Origin: Isoetes taiwanensis
Taxonomy: Eukaryota > Streptophyta > Lycopodiopsida > Isoetales > Isoetaceae
Reading direction: 5' to 3'
Assembly (NCBI GenBank): GCA_021234155.1
Contig: JAJEKV010000025.1
Coordinates: 15,302,253-15,366,252 of the forward strand
Length of the DNA stretch: 64,000 nucleotides
Shown: positions 1 through 10,983 of the stretch, piece after piece
Position numbering within the stretch: the stretch's first letter is position 1
How the letters are laid out: every line of letters begins with the position of its first letter
Position numbers and translations under genes: made by a program
The notes under the pieces: generated by a model
What the model was told of the DNA's origin: nothing
Database searches by the model: none
The model's input: only the letters and a program-made list of their open reading frames with translations

Positions 1-1358
1 CTTTTTAGAGGTAACCTATATTTGTTCAGTTTTTTGAAGTCCATTGATTCTTCCCTGGTGGCTATGATACGAAGGGGGTTTTCTGAGTGTATGCATTCGG
101 GGTTGCTGCCATTTATGGATCCATGCTTGCTTGGTGTGCCTAGGTTTCATTTTTCTTGATCTTGGATTATACCGGCAACTGGGTAAACAATCTGTTCAGG
201 CTTTTGCCGCCTCTAGAAGGCTATGATTCTCCTAGATCCTGTTGAAATGCAAGATCGGGGGAATGTCTTGGGTGGCAGTATTATCATTTTTCGCTAGTGC
301 TTTTTTTGGGACGCTCATTTGGCAAGTATGTCATTAGTGCTTGTTTTGAAGGCATGCAGCGATTGATTTTCATAGATGCTATTAAAAACTCAGCGTCTTC
401 TTGTGGAGCAGTGGTATCTGTGGTCCTTAATAAAAAAGCTTGGTGTTCAGTCGGATTCGTGCAGTTACTTATGCCAAATATGCTGTAGCTGGATATATTA
501 TGCAACATCCTGGAGTTCCGGGTATGCCTTGTGAATCACACAAAAGGTTTTGCAAATTACATGTACCTTTGTCTTGACCGGTATCTTTGTCTTACGCTTG
601 GCGGGAAAACTAGACAAAGGTTCATCTTGGCGCACAAGACTCAAAAGTGCATGTTAGATTTGGGAAGGTAAGCCTTGCCTTGTTGGAAGAGAATATAACC
701 TTCTGCATGTTTTTTATTGATTATTTAACACAAGTTGGCAAGTTAGCGTTGGAGAAGAAACCCTTCACCAGAATCTTGCTGCCATCAATGAGAGTTCATC
801 TTAAAGACATGAACATTTGTGATGTGAGGTTATCTCTACCATTAATATTAGAATATGCATCATGGGCCTCAAGAGCTTGGTATCTTGTGTTACATTTCAT
901 TCAATAATATCATAAAGTTGATAATATTGTCTCTTTGTCTACAATTAAGAATATATGTTCATAAGAAAGACACAATATGAAAATGTTGCACTGACATTAG
1001 TTATTGCAATTACAAAGCAAAAAAAAAACAATAGGCCTTTCTCAAAACAATAGACCTTGAAACCACATTGACATGTTTGGATAACATCGGGTATAACAAT
1101 CGAAGGAGAAATACCAAGAGTAGGTTCTTACCCGGTTGCTCATGCGGTTGGTCTTTAAGTAGACATGAAGGTTTGTCTGGCACAACAACAATTCTGAAGC
1201 TAGGGCCATTAATGGTCAAGTTGGTTTTATGGCAAGGCACATTGCCTATAAATACAAAATCCTTTTGTATGAGGAAATGCAGTCGAGTGTCTAAGGTACT
1301 TATCGGGTTCTCATGTCATGATTGGGAATATAAATATGAGCCTTTATTTCCACCTAGA
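1..1358. other. No gene recognised, window start
   Basis: AT-rich sequence. The open frames here (for example 284-508 minus, 647-907 plus, 1010-1240 minus) are short, start at non-ATG codons or lack any motif I know, and overlap each other on both strands. I see no LTR, RT motif or RNA gene. Probably intergenic or long-decayed repeat DNA. Confidence 0.5.
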
Positions 1359-1574
1359 AGTTACTATAAAAAAATATTTTTGTAACTTAGATGTGTGATT
1401 TACTTGCAAGATATCCAGACCAAGTAACATAGCGTTGTGTTGTTTGAGCTCTTTGAACAAGCAACCCAAAAGTTACTATAAAATTATTTTTTGGTAAATT
1501 AAATGTAATTTATTTGTAAGATATCCAGACTAAGGTAACATAGCATTGTTTGAGAGTGGAACCTTTGAACAAGG
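1359..1574. repeat. Direct duplication, two copies of about 105-112 bp
   Basis: Copy one runs 1359-1470 and copy two 1471-1574, back to back. Both begin AGTTACTATAAAA, share AAGATATCCAGAC in the middle, and end with TTTGAACAAG. They differ by scattered substitutions and small indels, so the duplication is not recent. No coding capacity is apparent. Confidence 0.75.
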
Positions 1575-1799
1575 TACGCGTTGTTTACAAAAGAAAGTAC
1601 AATTTGGAAGCATTTAAGGAACATTTTCCTTTCTCTTTGGTGAATTGAAATAGAGAGTTAAATGAATTCAAGAGCTATATGAATTCAAGAGCAAGATACT
1701 CATATATAGTATATAGATTGTGAAAACATGAGTTCACGGTTTGATTTAGCTACTTCACCTTTGTTTGGTTTCAAAGTTCAGAAGAAGCTAGAGGGCAAC

Positions 1800-2755
1800 C
1801 CTCCGTCTAGTTCTATTGAAGCACCTTGTTTTTTTGTTCTTTTATTAGTTTTTTCTTTTGTTTGGTTTTTCAAAGTTCATTGATTCTATTGTCATCTTTC
1901 CAAAGTGTTTCCTTCATTTCCTTCTTCTGTCTTCTTTTCCTATCGAGATATATTTTAATGTTGGCTCCTTTTTATCTTATGTTGATATTATCATTACATC
2001 AATAGCTTCATTTTTCTCCCTTGGTTCCCTTGACTTGTTGCTCATTTTTTCTATTTCTTTGTCGGTTTGATGTCATGGTATTTTTATTGGACGTAGTATT
2101 AGTGGGTGCATTAATTACATTTAAATTTGTGCTTTATTATTGTTGTTGTTTTGGTTTGCCATATAAATTGGATTTGTTGTTTTTATCCCAACAATTTCCT
2201 TTCCAATATTTTATTGCATTGTTCTATGGTTCGCTTTATGTATTTCGTTATTCAATACCTGCTGCTATAGTTCCTTTCCCCATCTTTCACCGCATTGTTC
2301 CATTTGTTCGGTTTATGCACTTCATGGTTCCGATACTCGCATTCTTCACTTCCTGTTTTTGCCTCATTTCCATTATTCTCATTACCTTTATTGTCTCATT
2401 ACTCCTTTGTCACTTTTGCACTCTGTTGTTTTTATTTTCTAGCATTCCTTACTTGCTCCTCTTTCCTCGTTCTTCTTCTTTTTCCATGTTCCTCATCAGC
2501 TTCTTATTGGTGCATTTTGTTCATTTTGCATTGATCCTGGTCGACTCAATTCTTCCTTTGGTGGCTTCATTTCATATATTCATCTCCTTACCTTTATCTA
2601 TGCATTATGTTTCAAGTTTTGTTGCATTGACTCTTATAGACTCATTTTTTCCTTCGGCCGGTTTTAAGCTTAACACAACCTTTCTTCGGGATCCGAGTTC
2701 CACCCGGTAACGTAAGCTCATTTGGCGTGCCAGATATTCGGTCGGAGACGATGGA
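1800..2755. other. Thymine/pyrimidine-biased non-coding tract
   Basis: The plus strand is strongly T-rich. It holds a 229-codon open frame (2021-2710) whose product would be a run of Phe, Leu, Ser, Val and Ile. Two other plus-strand frames (1858-2070 and 2295-2534) have the same character, which is what T-rich sequence gives by chance. I do not call a protein here. It may be intron or decayed 5' sequence of the LINE fragment that follows. Confidence 0.45.
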
Positions 2756-3271
2756 ATGAGTGCAATGGTTACAGCATTGGCTAGGGTAAAACAGTTTGTG
2801 AAAGAATGGGGGAGGCAAAAGGCTTTGGCTCAACGTCGAAGCTTGGATGCCTTATATCTTGAATCGGAGTCTCTTAGAGGGCGGGGTCTCGATGGCTTGC
2901 ATGAGCGGCAGGTGCTTCGTCGGATCGAGGTTGAGGAGGAGGCTAAAAGTGTCACGAGCCAGGGTCAAAAGCGGGTTTGGCGTGGTTGAAGCGGTGGACA
3001 CTTGCTCTCAAGTCTTTTTCCGAGCAGCCCGCCAGAAGAAGTATGCAGCAGCCATGGCGGACATAGTTACACCCCAGGAAGTGTTGTTGCAGCAACCAGA
3101 TGCTATCAAGGCCTTGTAGCAGTGCACTATGAAACATTTTTCAAAGGAGCGCTTCCCTCACGCGAGTGTTTTTCAAAATTGGTGTCTGGCCAAGGTTTAT
3201 CGCCAAGAATCTCAGGGCTTCTACATTTCATGTTTGTTTGGTTTCTTGTTTATTCAAATTTGACATGTTGA
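2756..3271 (+). pseudogene. LINE ORF2 fragment, linker between endonuclease and RT
   Basis: Three overlapping plus-strand frames (2756-2989, 2847-3119, 3002-3271) read in turn as one decayed polypeptide. The first is a charged helix-rich stretch with RRIEVEEEAKS. The second has VDTCSQVFFRAARQKKYAAA, and the third has VHYETFFKGALPS. This matches the segment before RT in plant non-LTR elements, whose family pattern is a charged helix, then a 'GD..S.FFf..a..r...' line, then 'a...yy..lf'. At least two frameshifts break it. No endonuclease is visible upstream, so the copy is truncated. Another LINE piece lies 0.7 kb downstream in the same orientation and may be part of the same insertion. Confidence 0.5.
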
Positions 3272-4002
3272 CCCCATAATCGTTTTATCATAATCCTTCA
3301 ATCCTGCTGCCTTTTGTCTATCAGTTTGACCTCGGCTGCTTTTGCGTCCATTCAAGTCCTCCTATTCCATTTGTTCTATTGCTCCATCTTATTTGACACG
3401 CCTCATTGACTCTATCCATCCATCGCGTTCTGATATCGTTGGAGGTTTTGACATGCTATGGGCTCCGTTCACATTGCAGCTTTTGGATCAGTTAGTTATC
3501 CATTGCTTTTAATGTTCTTTGATTGGTTTTTGAGTTTTTCAATTATACTCCATCAGATCTTCTGATCCATTCTTGCTGTATCCTGTATTTTTTCCCTTCA
3601 TTGTTTTTTTCCCCTTAATCGGGTCAGAGTTTTCCCTTATCGTTGTTCTCCATTGATCCATAGCTGAATCTGGTTTCCCGCCAATCAAGTTGTGTTGTTT
3701 GTCCTATTTTCTATCCTCTTGTTTTGGCATTGTGGGCTTACGCAATCTTCCTTTGTAACCGATTGCCCTTGGTTTGTGTGTCGCTTGCCAATTTTGCTTC
3801 ATTTTTTTTCTTCTCGATTGGGATTGCTTAGCTTACGCACAAAAAATCCTACCACATAATCGGTAGGAGTTTGCATATCCATCTGTTGACAATTCATAAA
3901 ATATGCATCGCACTTTCCTCAAGGGTAAAGCCAAGTACATCGTGGAGCATTAGAGGAAAATCTCCTATCTCTTGGGCCATCATGCGAACCTTCTAGCTAA
4001 GG
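3272..4002. other. No gene, pyrimidine-rich spacer
   Basis: T/C-biased sequence between two LINE fragments on the same strand. I see no frame with RT motifs. It may be an insertion or decayed sequence separating the two pieces of one element. Confidence 0.4.
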
Positions 4003-4234
4003 GTGCTCAAAAAGCCTACACAACCTATAGGGAACATCACTTTTGAGCAATACATACAATAGTTTGCCCGACTCTCGAGGAGGCTCAAGCAACAATACCC
4101 ACCGATATAGGTCGTATTTGGAAATCAGAGAGGAAGATATTATCCAAGGCCTACAATGTCTTGCCAATGGGAAGGTATCAGACTTAGACGATGCTCAACC
4201 GCCTAATCATGTGTCAAGGGCCTTGGCGGCTTAG
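4003..4234 (+). pseudogene. LINE reverse transcriptase N-terminal fragment (RT-0/1 region)
   Basis: The plus-strand frame includes LEIREEDIIQGLQCLANGKV followed by SDLDDAQPPNH. This resembles the start of the non-LTR RT domain, where a helix 'ei...l..L..GKa.d.dg...e.lk' precedes the polymerase fingers. The canonical G-x-DG turn is degraded to SDLDD. The frame stops at 4234 and no later RT motif follows, so this is an isolated remnant. It is weaker evidence than the fragment at 2756-3271, and the two may belong together. Confidence 0.35.
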
Positions 4235-5122
4235 GATAGGAGACTTGTTCGATTGTAGAGGGATCCATGGTATCACCGGATCTACCGGAGATCCATAGCA
4301 AGCTAGGCCTAATACTTTGCCACTACGAGAGGTCAAGGTAGAAGATAGGGCGTCCCCATCCAAGGATTGTAAGTGGCATTACCGCTCATGAAAGCACATG
4401 ACCCACACACCATAATGTAATCAATGTCTATCCTTCTTGATGCAACATGAAACAATGGTGAAAAGTGCCTTGAAGATGTAATAAACATATTTTTGATATT
4501 GATGCCTAGATTATCTTATAGTCTATTTTATTGAACTAGCTGCCAAAGACAAGCTCTATGCCTTTGGCATAACCGATTGCACATCTTGCAAAAGTGTGTT
4601 TGCGGTTGACACTTGTTTCTAATACATTCTAGAAGAAAATTCACAAAGATGTCAATAAATAAAAGTGTCATAATCTTTTAAACTCAAATCAGAGTGTTAA
4701 AAAAAGAAGAAGAGAATTTAAGTGCTTAAAACAAGCGTGGAATGCGCTCAAATGTGACTAAGCTTTTCTATCACGATAACCTCTCTTTGCAACTAACCAC
4801 ATACTATTTTTAATTGTAACAAGCTATATTACAGTGGGGGTGAAGAACTATACCCGAAGCAATCAATACATCTCCGGATCATAGCTCCCTAGAGTGTCTT
4901 GGGCACTAGAAAGATGACTTTCAGAAGATGGCCAAGCTCCTTGCATGCCTCCGGAATAGTCATTCTGCGAAATAGGTTCATTAACAAGCGAATGGCTTTT
5001 TGTTCCTTATAGTTCTTCCTAGCTCAAGGCACATTGGCTTCCTCAATTTTGGGAATGCCTATCTTTTTCCCAAAATTCATATAACGATTCGGTCTTGAAG
5101 AAGGGGACAAACACCTCTAAGA
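4235..5122. other. No gene recognised
   Basis: AT-rich sequence without a frame carrying recognisable motifs and without obvious tandem structure. Confidence 0.4.
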
Positions 5123-5185
5123 GCCCATTACCTCGGATAAAGGGGCAAGCCGGAGGGCCGAGCCCGTTTATCCGAGGTAATGGGC
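5123..5185. repeat. Long hairpin, 24-nt arms
   Basis: Left arm 5123-5146 and right arm 5162-5185 are inverted copies (GCCCATTACCTCGGATAAA... against its complement) with one mismatch. The loop is 15 nt (5147-5161). The arms are much longer than expected by chance. It is the first of several hairpins in the next 1.8 kb and may be a foldback-element or MITE remnant. Confidence 0.85.
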
Positions 5186-5547
5186 GGCAGTATGTTTATT
5201 CCCCTGCTTAAGGCGGGCAAAAGTTTGCCTCATCCATAGCTAGGATCGAGCTTCCATAGCTCGGTTATCCGCGACCGGCGAGGGCCATAGATGGGTTATC
5301 GGTCCAAAGCTTCGATAATCAAGTCTAGCATAGATTGTCAGCATCCGTGGTTGAATCGAGGCAAAAATCCCTCCGGCTGAATGGAGAAGCGTTGCAATAC
5401 TTTGCTCCTTTCCCGTTTCCACTTATGCGTTATGCCCTATCATAGGGCAGCAATCAACGACGGGGATGCGTTGATCTAAAAGCATCTTGCGGTTAAGAGG
5501 AGGATAACCCTCCTCTTGAGATTATTACGATAGATAACCCTAGAGGC

Positions 5548-5596
5548 ATGGCAAAATAACCCCTCGAGAGGAAGGCAGGAGAGGGTTATTTGCCAT
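5548..5596. repeat. Hairpin with ATGGCAAATAACCC arms
   Basis: Left arm 5548-5565 and right arm 5581-5596 pair as ATGGCAAA(A)TAACCC(C)TC with two single-base bulges. The loop is 15 nt. The right arm continues into TTATTTGCCATAATG, which is repeated next to the hairpin at 6692-6758. Confidence 0.75.
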
Positions 5597-6691
5597 AATG
5601 ATCGAGGGGAGGGTTGGCCTCTTTTACCGGCCGGTTCCTGGAGATTTTAATCCACGGCCATTAAATGTAGTTCAATTATTAGGCATAATGTGACATTTTC
5701 ATTTTGTTTATCATGATAAGCGGGCTGGTCATTCTAGGGTATTGATTCACAAACAAATTGCAATTTCAATTCCACGTCTTCAGCATTGCATTACGGACCA
5801 TGAGGCTGCGGTTCACGCATAGAGTTGCTAATTCCTATACAATGGCACCGAAAGATCATTGATGATCAAAATGCAAGCGTAAACATAGGAAAAAACTTTA
5901 TTGCGAAACTCTACTTCTAGAATCGCGGCAAATCTTTGCTTGGGACATCCACATAAATCGATTCATCTCAACAATCATCCCGCGAAACCAAGTTCAACTC
6001 CAATCAATCGATTTTGCCCAAATATATCGAGCTTAGAGAAGAAGCGCTTTTATGGTACGATTGCTATTGCACATTTATGGAGAATTCAAGTAAGGAGATC
6101 AAATGGGCTAAAGGTCTATTCAAGAAAGCTTTTCACATATTTCTTATTGCAAATACAAGAGCTGGCTATGGTGCAATAGAACAAAAGCTTTTCTTTAGCC
6201 AGAATGGAGCATGCCCCCTTTTCCCCTGTGCTAGCCTCTATTGTTTTCTCCAACTCCTTCATGGGAAGATCCCCTGTTAATAGCATTATTTTCCTGTTAA
6301 AAAGCAGCGATTCAATAATGAGAACATGCTTAGAAAGACTCAGAGAAAGGCATAATGCATCAGAGGGCTTCAATGCACAGCCATAAGCAAGCAAAGATCA
6401 CTAAATGTAAAATCATATAAAACGCAGCATTGAATCATGAATCCAGTCAAGAATCATGCAGTCAAGTATGCAAGCACATAAGAAAACACTAGCAAATGCA
6501 TGTTCCTCTATGAATCTCCCTCCATCGCCATCAGATCTTCTCAGGCGCCAATTTTTCCAGCCGTGCTCTCCACAAAGTAAGCTAATCTCCGCAGAAGTAA
6601 ACTTATCGAATCGATCCAGTAGCCCCTTTGCCCAGACACAAATTCTTTATCCAAGGTTAAAGTGCAAAATCTCCTCGAAAGCTGCCGGTTA
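5597..6691. other. No gene recognised between hairpins
   Basis: Short overlapping frames on both strands (for example 5901-6179 plus, 6116-6394 minus) carry no recognisable motif. Sequence composition is ordinary. Confidence 0.4.
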
Positions 6692-6758
6692 AAGGGTTAA
6701 ACCCCCTTGCTCTATTTGGAGATTATTTGCCATAATGGCCTGCAAGGGTTTAACCCTT
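6692..6758. repeat. Hairpin with AAGGGTTAAACCC arms
   Basis: Left arm 6692-6710 and right arm 6742-6758 are inverted copies (AAGGGTTAAACCCCCTTGC against GCAAGGGTTTAACCCTT) with a two-base length difference. The 31-nt loop contains GATTATTTGCCATAATG, nearly the sequence that overlaps the hairpin at 5548-5596. Confidence 0.8.
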
Positions 6759-6841
6759 CTTCTTAAATCATCGGTGGAGGCGATTATCACCATGGATCGA
6801 TAATCTCCTCAATCTCGGTGGTGGCCTTGATAATCTTTCGG

Positions 6842-6875
6842 GGCGATGGATTATCGGAAATAACCTTCCATCGCC
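6842..6875. repeat. Short hairpin, 9-bp perfect stem
   Basis: GGCGATGGA (6842-6850) pairs with TCCATCGCC (6867-6875) around a 16-nt loop. It lies in a stretch rich in GATTATC/GATAATC motifs (6779-6856), which also occur around 5264-5322. It is smaller than the other hairpins in this cluster. Confidence 0.55.
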
Positions 6876-6959
6876 AAGATGCCGATTTAACTTGGTGGAG
6901 ATTGATGCGATCGGATGTCGACGAGGGCCATTCACAAACATGAGAAAATGCGGACTAAC

Positions 6960-7825
6960 TAATCTGACCATAGTAGTTCAAAAATTTCCGGCGGGAAAAA
7001 AAATAGAATTCTAGTGATGATCTAATCTAATGGTCATAAAAAATACATAAAAGTTGGGGTAAAAAAGAAATTGGGGCCTACGCATGACCAATCACGTTAG
7101 CCATGTGGACAATCTTCTTTTTAAATCTAATGTTAAGCAAAATAAAGAGCGGCGGCGTGACGGATCTCTTCTGCCGCTTACTCCGGTGCTCTCAGTTTTC
7201 ACCCAAAGATTACAGATGTTTCACCCAAAGACATACGCATGTTTCACCCGCATTACGAGTGTTTCACCTATCATTCTCGACCTAGGCCTGAATTTCTTTT
7301 ACCCCAACTTCCGTTTCAAAGAATCACCTGCTGCTTCAAATTACGGGGTGTCGGTGATTGCCTCCGCCGGCGCGCATCGGCATCGCCTTCCACCTAATTT
7401 CGGCAAAGAGGATTCTTGTATACATAAAATGGTCATTCAAAAGGAACCCGTCGGGGCTGTGACCTTCAAGATGGGGTGGAATGTATACCTTTGTGGCGGT
7501 CATCTATGGCCTACACCGCAAGGAAGAGCGGCATCCCAATCGCGCTCAAGCAGTGGGCTCCACTTCATCGTCCGGGGTTGTGAGATTTTGTCTATGCATT
7601 TTCAGCATAGTTCTAGTAATACGAACTATAGAGCAGATCTGTTCAAGTATAGTCGTGCTTGATTTTGCTGATGTTTATTATATATGCTTTTGAATGTTTT
7701 GAAGAAACTTGACGTGGGATATACATTTTATGCCGATTCGATCCGTTTACGTTGGGATTCCTTCTAAGTCACTCGATTGCGCATCTTCATAAACAAAAAT
7801 CACATCTTGCTTAAGCGTCAAAGAC
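6960..7825. other. No assignable gene; contains one 192-codon frame and a short repeat
   Basis: A plus-strand ATG frame at 7084-7662 would encode 192 residues, but I see no domain, signal peptide or membrane segment. It contains three loose repeats of a unit of about 24 bp with TTTCACCC at 7198-7270, which argues that the frame is fortuitous. The segment ends where the 445-bp tandem array begins. Confidence 0.3.
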
Positions 7826-10800
7826 TAGTCTAGACCGGTAAAAAGTTGGTTTCTGACATCGCGTGGCTGGTTTACCGGATTCTTGTCTAAAGCCCTACGG
7901 TCTAGGATGCCCAAAAGTCATATGTGGCGGTGACACTAATTTGGTGACGCTAGGTTGGCTGATGCCCCTAGAGTTGCCCCTAGGATCAGAAAACTTCCTC
8001 AAGGTGGGATTTAATCACGCCTACACAAAGTGTGCATGTATGGCCAAAGTTTTGCCCAACGGATGTGTGGTGAGTTGGTATAGGCCTAGTAATGCCAAAA
8101 TAAATGTGCACTTGGTGGGGTTCAAACTCGGCGGTGTATGTTTATATTTGGGAGTTGGATTCTTGGGGTTATCGGCCATGATCCCGGCGTGGTAAAACTT
8201 AAAAGCCTATACATGTCCTCCACTTTGCTTTTCGTTAGCGATGGGACAAAAACTAGCTAGTCTGTCAAAAAAGAAAAAAAGTTGGTTTCTGATTACTATG
8301 GCTGGTTTCTTGGTTCTTTGTCTAAAGCCCTCGGGTCCTAGGATGCCCAAAAGTCATATGTGGCAAAAGGCACTAGGCTGGTGGCGCTAGGTTCGGCGAT
8401 GCCCCTAGAGTTGCCCCTAGGATCCGAAAAACTTCCTCAAGGTGGGATTTAATCTGCCTACAAAGTGTGCATGTATGGCCAAAGTTTTGCCCAGCGGATG
8501 TGTGGTGAGTTGGTATAGGCCTAGTAATGCCAAAATAAATGTGCACTTGGTGGGGGTTTCAAACCCGACCCGAAGGTATGTTTATATTTGGGGAGTTGTG
8601 GGGGTTATCGGCCATGATCCCCAGATATGTGGTCATGTCCTCCACTTTGGTACGCTTTCCGTTGGCGGGGACAAAAACTAGCTAGTCAGTGAAAAAGACT
8701 AGTCTAGACCGGTAAAAGTTGGTTTACAAATTATTGTGGCTGGTTTTTGGTTCTTGTCTAAAGCCCCCGGTCCTAGGATGCCCAAAAGTCATCGTGGCGG
8801 AAGCAAAGACTATTTTGGTGGCGCTAGGTTGGCGATGCCCCTAGAGTTGCCCAAGGTGGGATTTAATCCTGCCTACAAAGTGTGCATGTATGGCCAAAGT
8901 TTTGCCCAACCGGATGTGTGGTGAGTTGGTATAGGCCTAGTAATGCCAAAATAAATGTGCACTTGGTGGGGGTTCAAAGCGGCGGTGTATGTTTTATATT
9001 TGGGAGTTAGTTCTTCGGGGTTATACGGCCATGATCCCGGCGTGGTAGAACTTAAAAGCCTATACATGTCCTCCACTTTGGCTGCTTTCGTTGGCGTTGG
9101 GACAAAAACTAGCTAGTCACGTCCAAAAGACTAGTCTAGACCGATAAAAGTTGGTTTTCTGATGACATTGGCTGGTTTTCTCGGTTCTTGTCTAAAAACC
9201 CTCGGGTCCTAGGATGCCCAAAAACGTCATATGTGGCGGTGACGCACTAGGCTGGTGACGCTAGGTTGGCGATGCCCCCTAGAGTTGCCCCTAGGATCGA
9301 AAACTTCCTCAAGGTGGGATTTAATCCACGCCTACAAAGTGTGCATGTATGGCCAAAGTTTTGCCCAGCGGATGTGTGGTGAGTTGGTATAGGCCTAGTA
9401 ATGCCAAAATAAATGTGCACTTGGGGTGGGGTTCAAACCCGCCGGTGTATGTTTATATTTGGGAGTTGGTTCTTGGGGTTATCTGGCCATGATCCCCGAG
9501 CGTGGTAGAACTTAAAAGCCCTATACATGTCCTCCACTTTGGTCGCTTTCGTTGGCTGAGGGACAAAAACTAGCTAGTGCATAAAAAGACTAGTCTAGAC
9601 CGAGAAAAAGTTGGTTTACGATTAATGTGGCTGGTTTCTTGGATTCTTGTCTAAAGCCCTCTGGTCCTAGGATGCCCAAAAGTCATACGCGTGGCGGCTG
9701 GCACTAGGCGGGTGGCGCTAAGTTCGCCCGATGCCCTTAGAGTTGCCCCTAGGATCCGAAAACTTCCCTCAAGGTGGGATTTAATCCTGCCTACAAAGTG
9801 TGCATGTATGGCCAAAGTTTTGCCCAACGGATGTGTGGTGAGTTGGTATAGGCCTAGTAATGCCAAAATAAATGTGCACTTGGTGAGGGGGTTCAAACAC
9901 GGCCGGTTTATGTTTAGATTTGGGAGTTGGTTCTTGGGGTTATCTGCCATGATCCCCGCGTGGTAGAACTTAAAAGCCTATACATGTCCTCCACTTTGGC
10001 TGCTCGTTGCTTGATGGGACAAAAACTAGCTAGTCAAAAAAGACTAGTCTAGACCGATAAAAGTTGGTTTCTGATTCGTGGCTGGTTTATCGATTTCTTG
10101 TCTAAAAACCCTCTGGTCCTAGGATGCCCAAAAAGTCATAATGGCAGGTGGCACTAGGTTGGTGACGCTAAGTTGGCCGATGCCCCTAGAGTTGCCCCTA
10201 GGATCCGAAAACTTCCTCAAGGTGGGATTTAATCCGCCTACAAAGTGTGCATGTATGGCCAAAGTTTTGCCCAATCCGGATGTGTGGTGAGTTGGTATAG
10301 GCCTAGTAATGCCAAAATAAATGTGCACTTGGTGGGGTTCAAACCGGGCGGTGTATGTTTATATTTGGGAGTTGGTTATGGGGTTATCGGCCATGATCCC
10401 GGCGTGGTAGAACTTAAAAGCCTATACATGTCCTCCACTTTCGTTCGTTGGCGATGGGACAAAACTAGCTAGTGCAGTAAAAAGACTAGTCTAGACCCAT
10501 CAAAAAGTTGGTTTTCTGATTCGTGGCTGGTTTTCGGGTTCTTGCTTCAAAGCCCTACGGTCCTAGGATGCCCGGAAAGTCATGCGTGGCCGGCGGCACT
10601 AGGGCCGATGACGCTAGCCCGGCGATGCCCCTCTGATTTGCCCCCTAGGATCCGAAAACTTTCCCTCAAGGTGGGATTTAATCCTGCCTACAAAGTGTGC
10701 ATGTATGGCCAAAGTTTTGCCCAACGGATGTGTGGTGAGTTGGTATAGGCCTAGTAATGCCAAAATAAATGTGCACTTGGTGGGGGTTCAAACCCAGACC

Positions 10801-10960
10801 GGTGTATGTTTATATTTGGGAGTTGGTTCTTGGGGTTATCTTGGCCATGATCCCCGACGTGGTAGAACTTAAAAGCCTATACATGTCCTCCACTTTGGCT
10901 GCTCATTGGCAGTGGGACAAAAACTAGCTAGTCTGTCAAAAGACTAGTCTAGACCAGTAA
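7826..10960. repeat. Tandem array, seven units of about 445 bp
   Basis: Units begin with or near GACTAGTCTAGACCGGTAAA at about 7826, 8278, 8697, 9129, 9588, 10041 and 10483. A final partial start lies at about 10942. Unit length varies from about 420 to 460 bp. Each unit ends with GGGACAAAAACTAGCTAGT. A core of about 110 bp (for example 8453-8560, with AAAGTGTGCATGTATGGCC and GTGAGTTGGTATAGGCC) is almost invariant. The flanks vary by small indels, mostly at CG-containing positions. The short open frames inside are shadows of the repeat. The array ends exactly at a Helitron 3' terminus. Confidence 0.92.
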
Positions 10961-10983
10961 AAGTGTGCCCGGCGTTGCCGGGC
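10944..10983 (-). mobile_element. Helitron 3' terminus (hairpin plus CTAG)
   Basis: On the minus strand GCCCGGCAACGCCGGGC (10983-10967) forms a 7-bp GC hairpin with loop AAC. It is followed within about 20 nt by CTAG-A and then CTAG-T (ending at 10944). Helitrons end in a GC-rich hairpin shortly before CTRR and insert before T, so the layout fits. A near-identical hairpin and CTAG-T occurs at 48311-48338. The helicase remnant at 12187-12722 is on the same strand and upstream, as expected. Confidence 0.65.

Noticed and set aside
2021..2710. 229-codon plus-strand open frame, apparently a polytopic membrane protein
   Set aside because: Sequence is T-rich. The Phe/Leu/Ser/Val composition and other overlapping plus-strand frames of the same character (1858-2070, 2295-2534) are what such DNA yields by chance. 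No charged loops or ordered membrane topology, and no known motif.
7084..7662. 192-codon frame upstream of the 445-bp array
   Set aside because: Runs through a TTTCACCC repeat, no domain, no upstream signals. Kept only as a note in the regional entry.
7863..10748. Recurring open frames (about 70-110 codons) in the tandem array as a possible repeated peptide gene
   Set aside because: The frames appear on both strands, change phase from unit to unit because of indels, and have no consistent start or stop. They are shadows of the DNA repeat.
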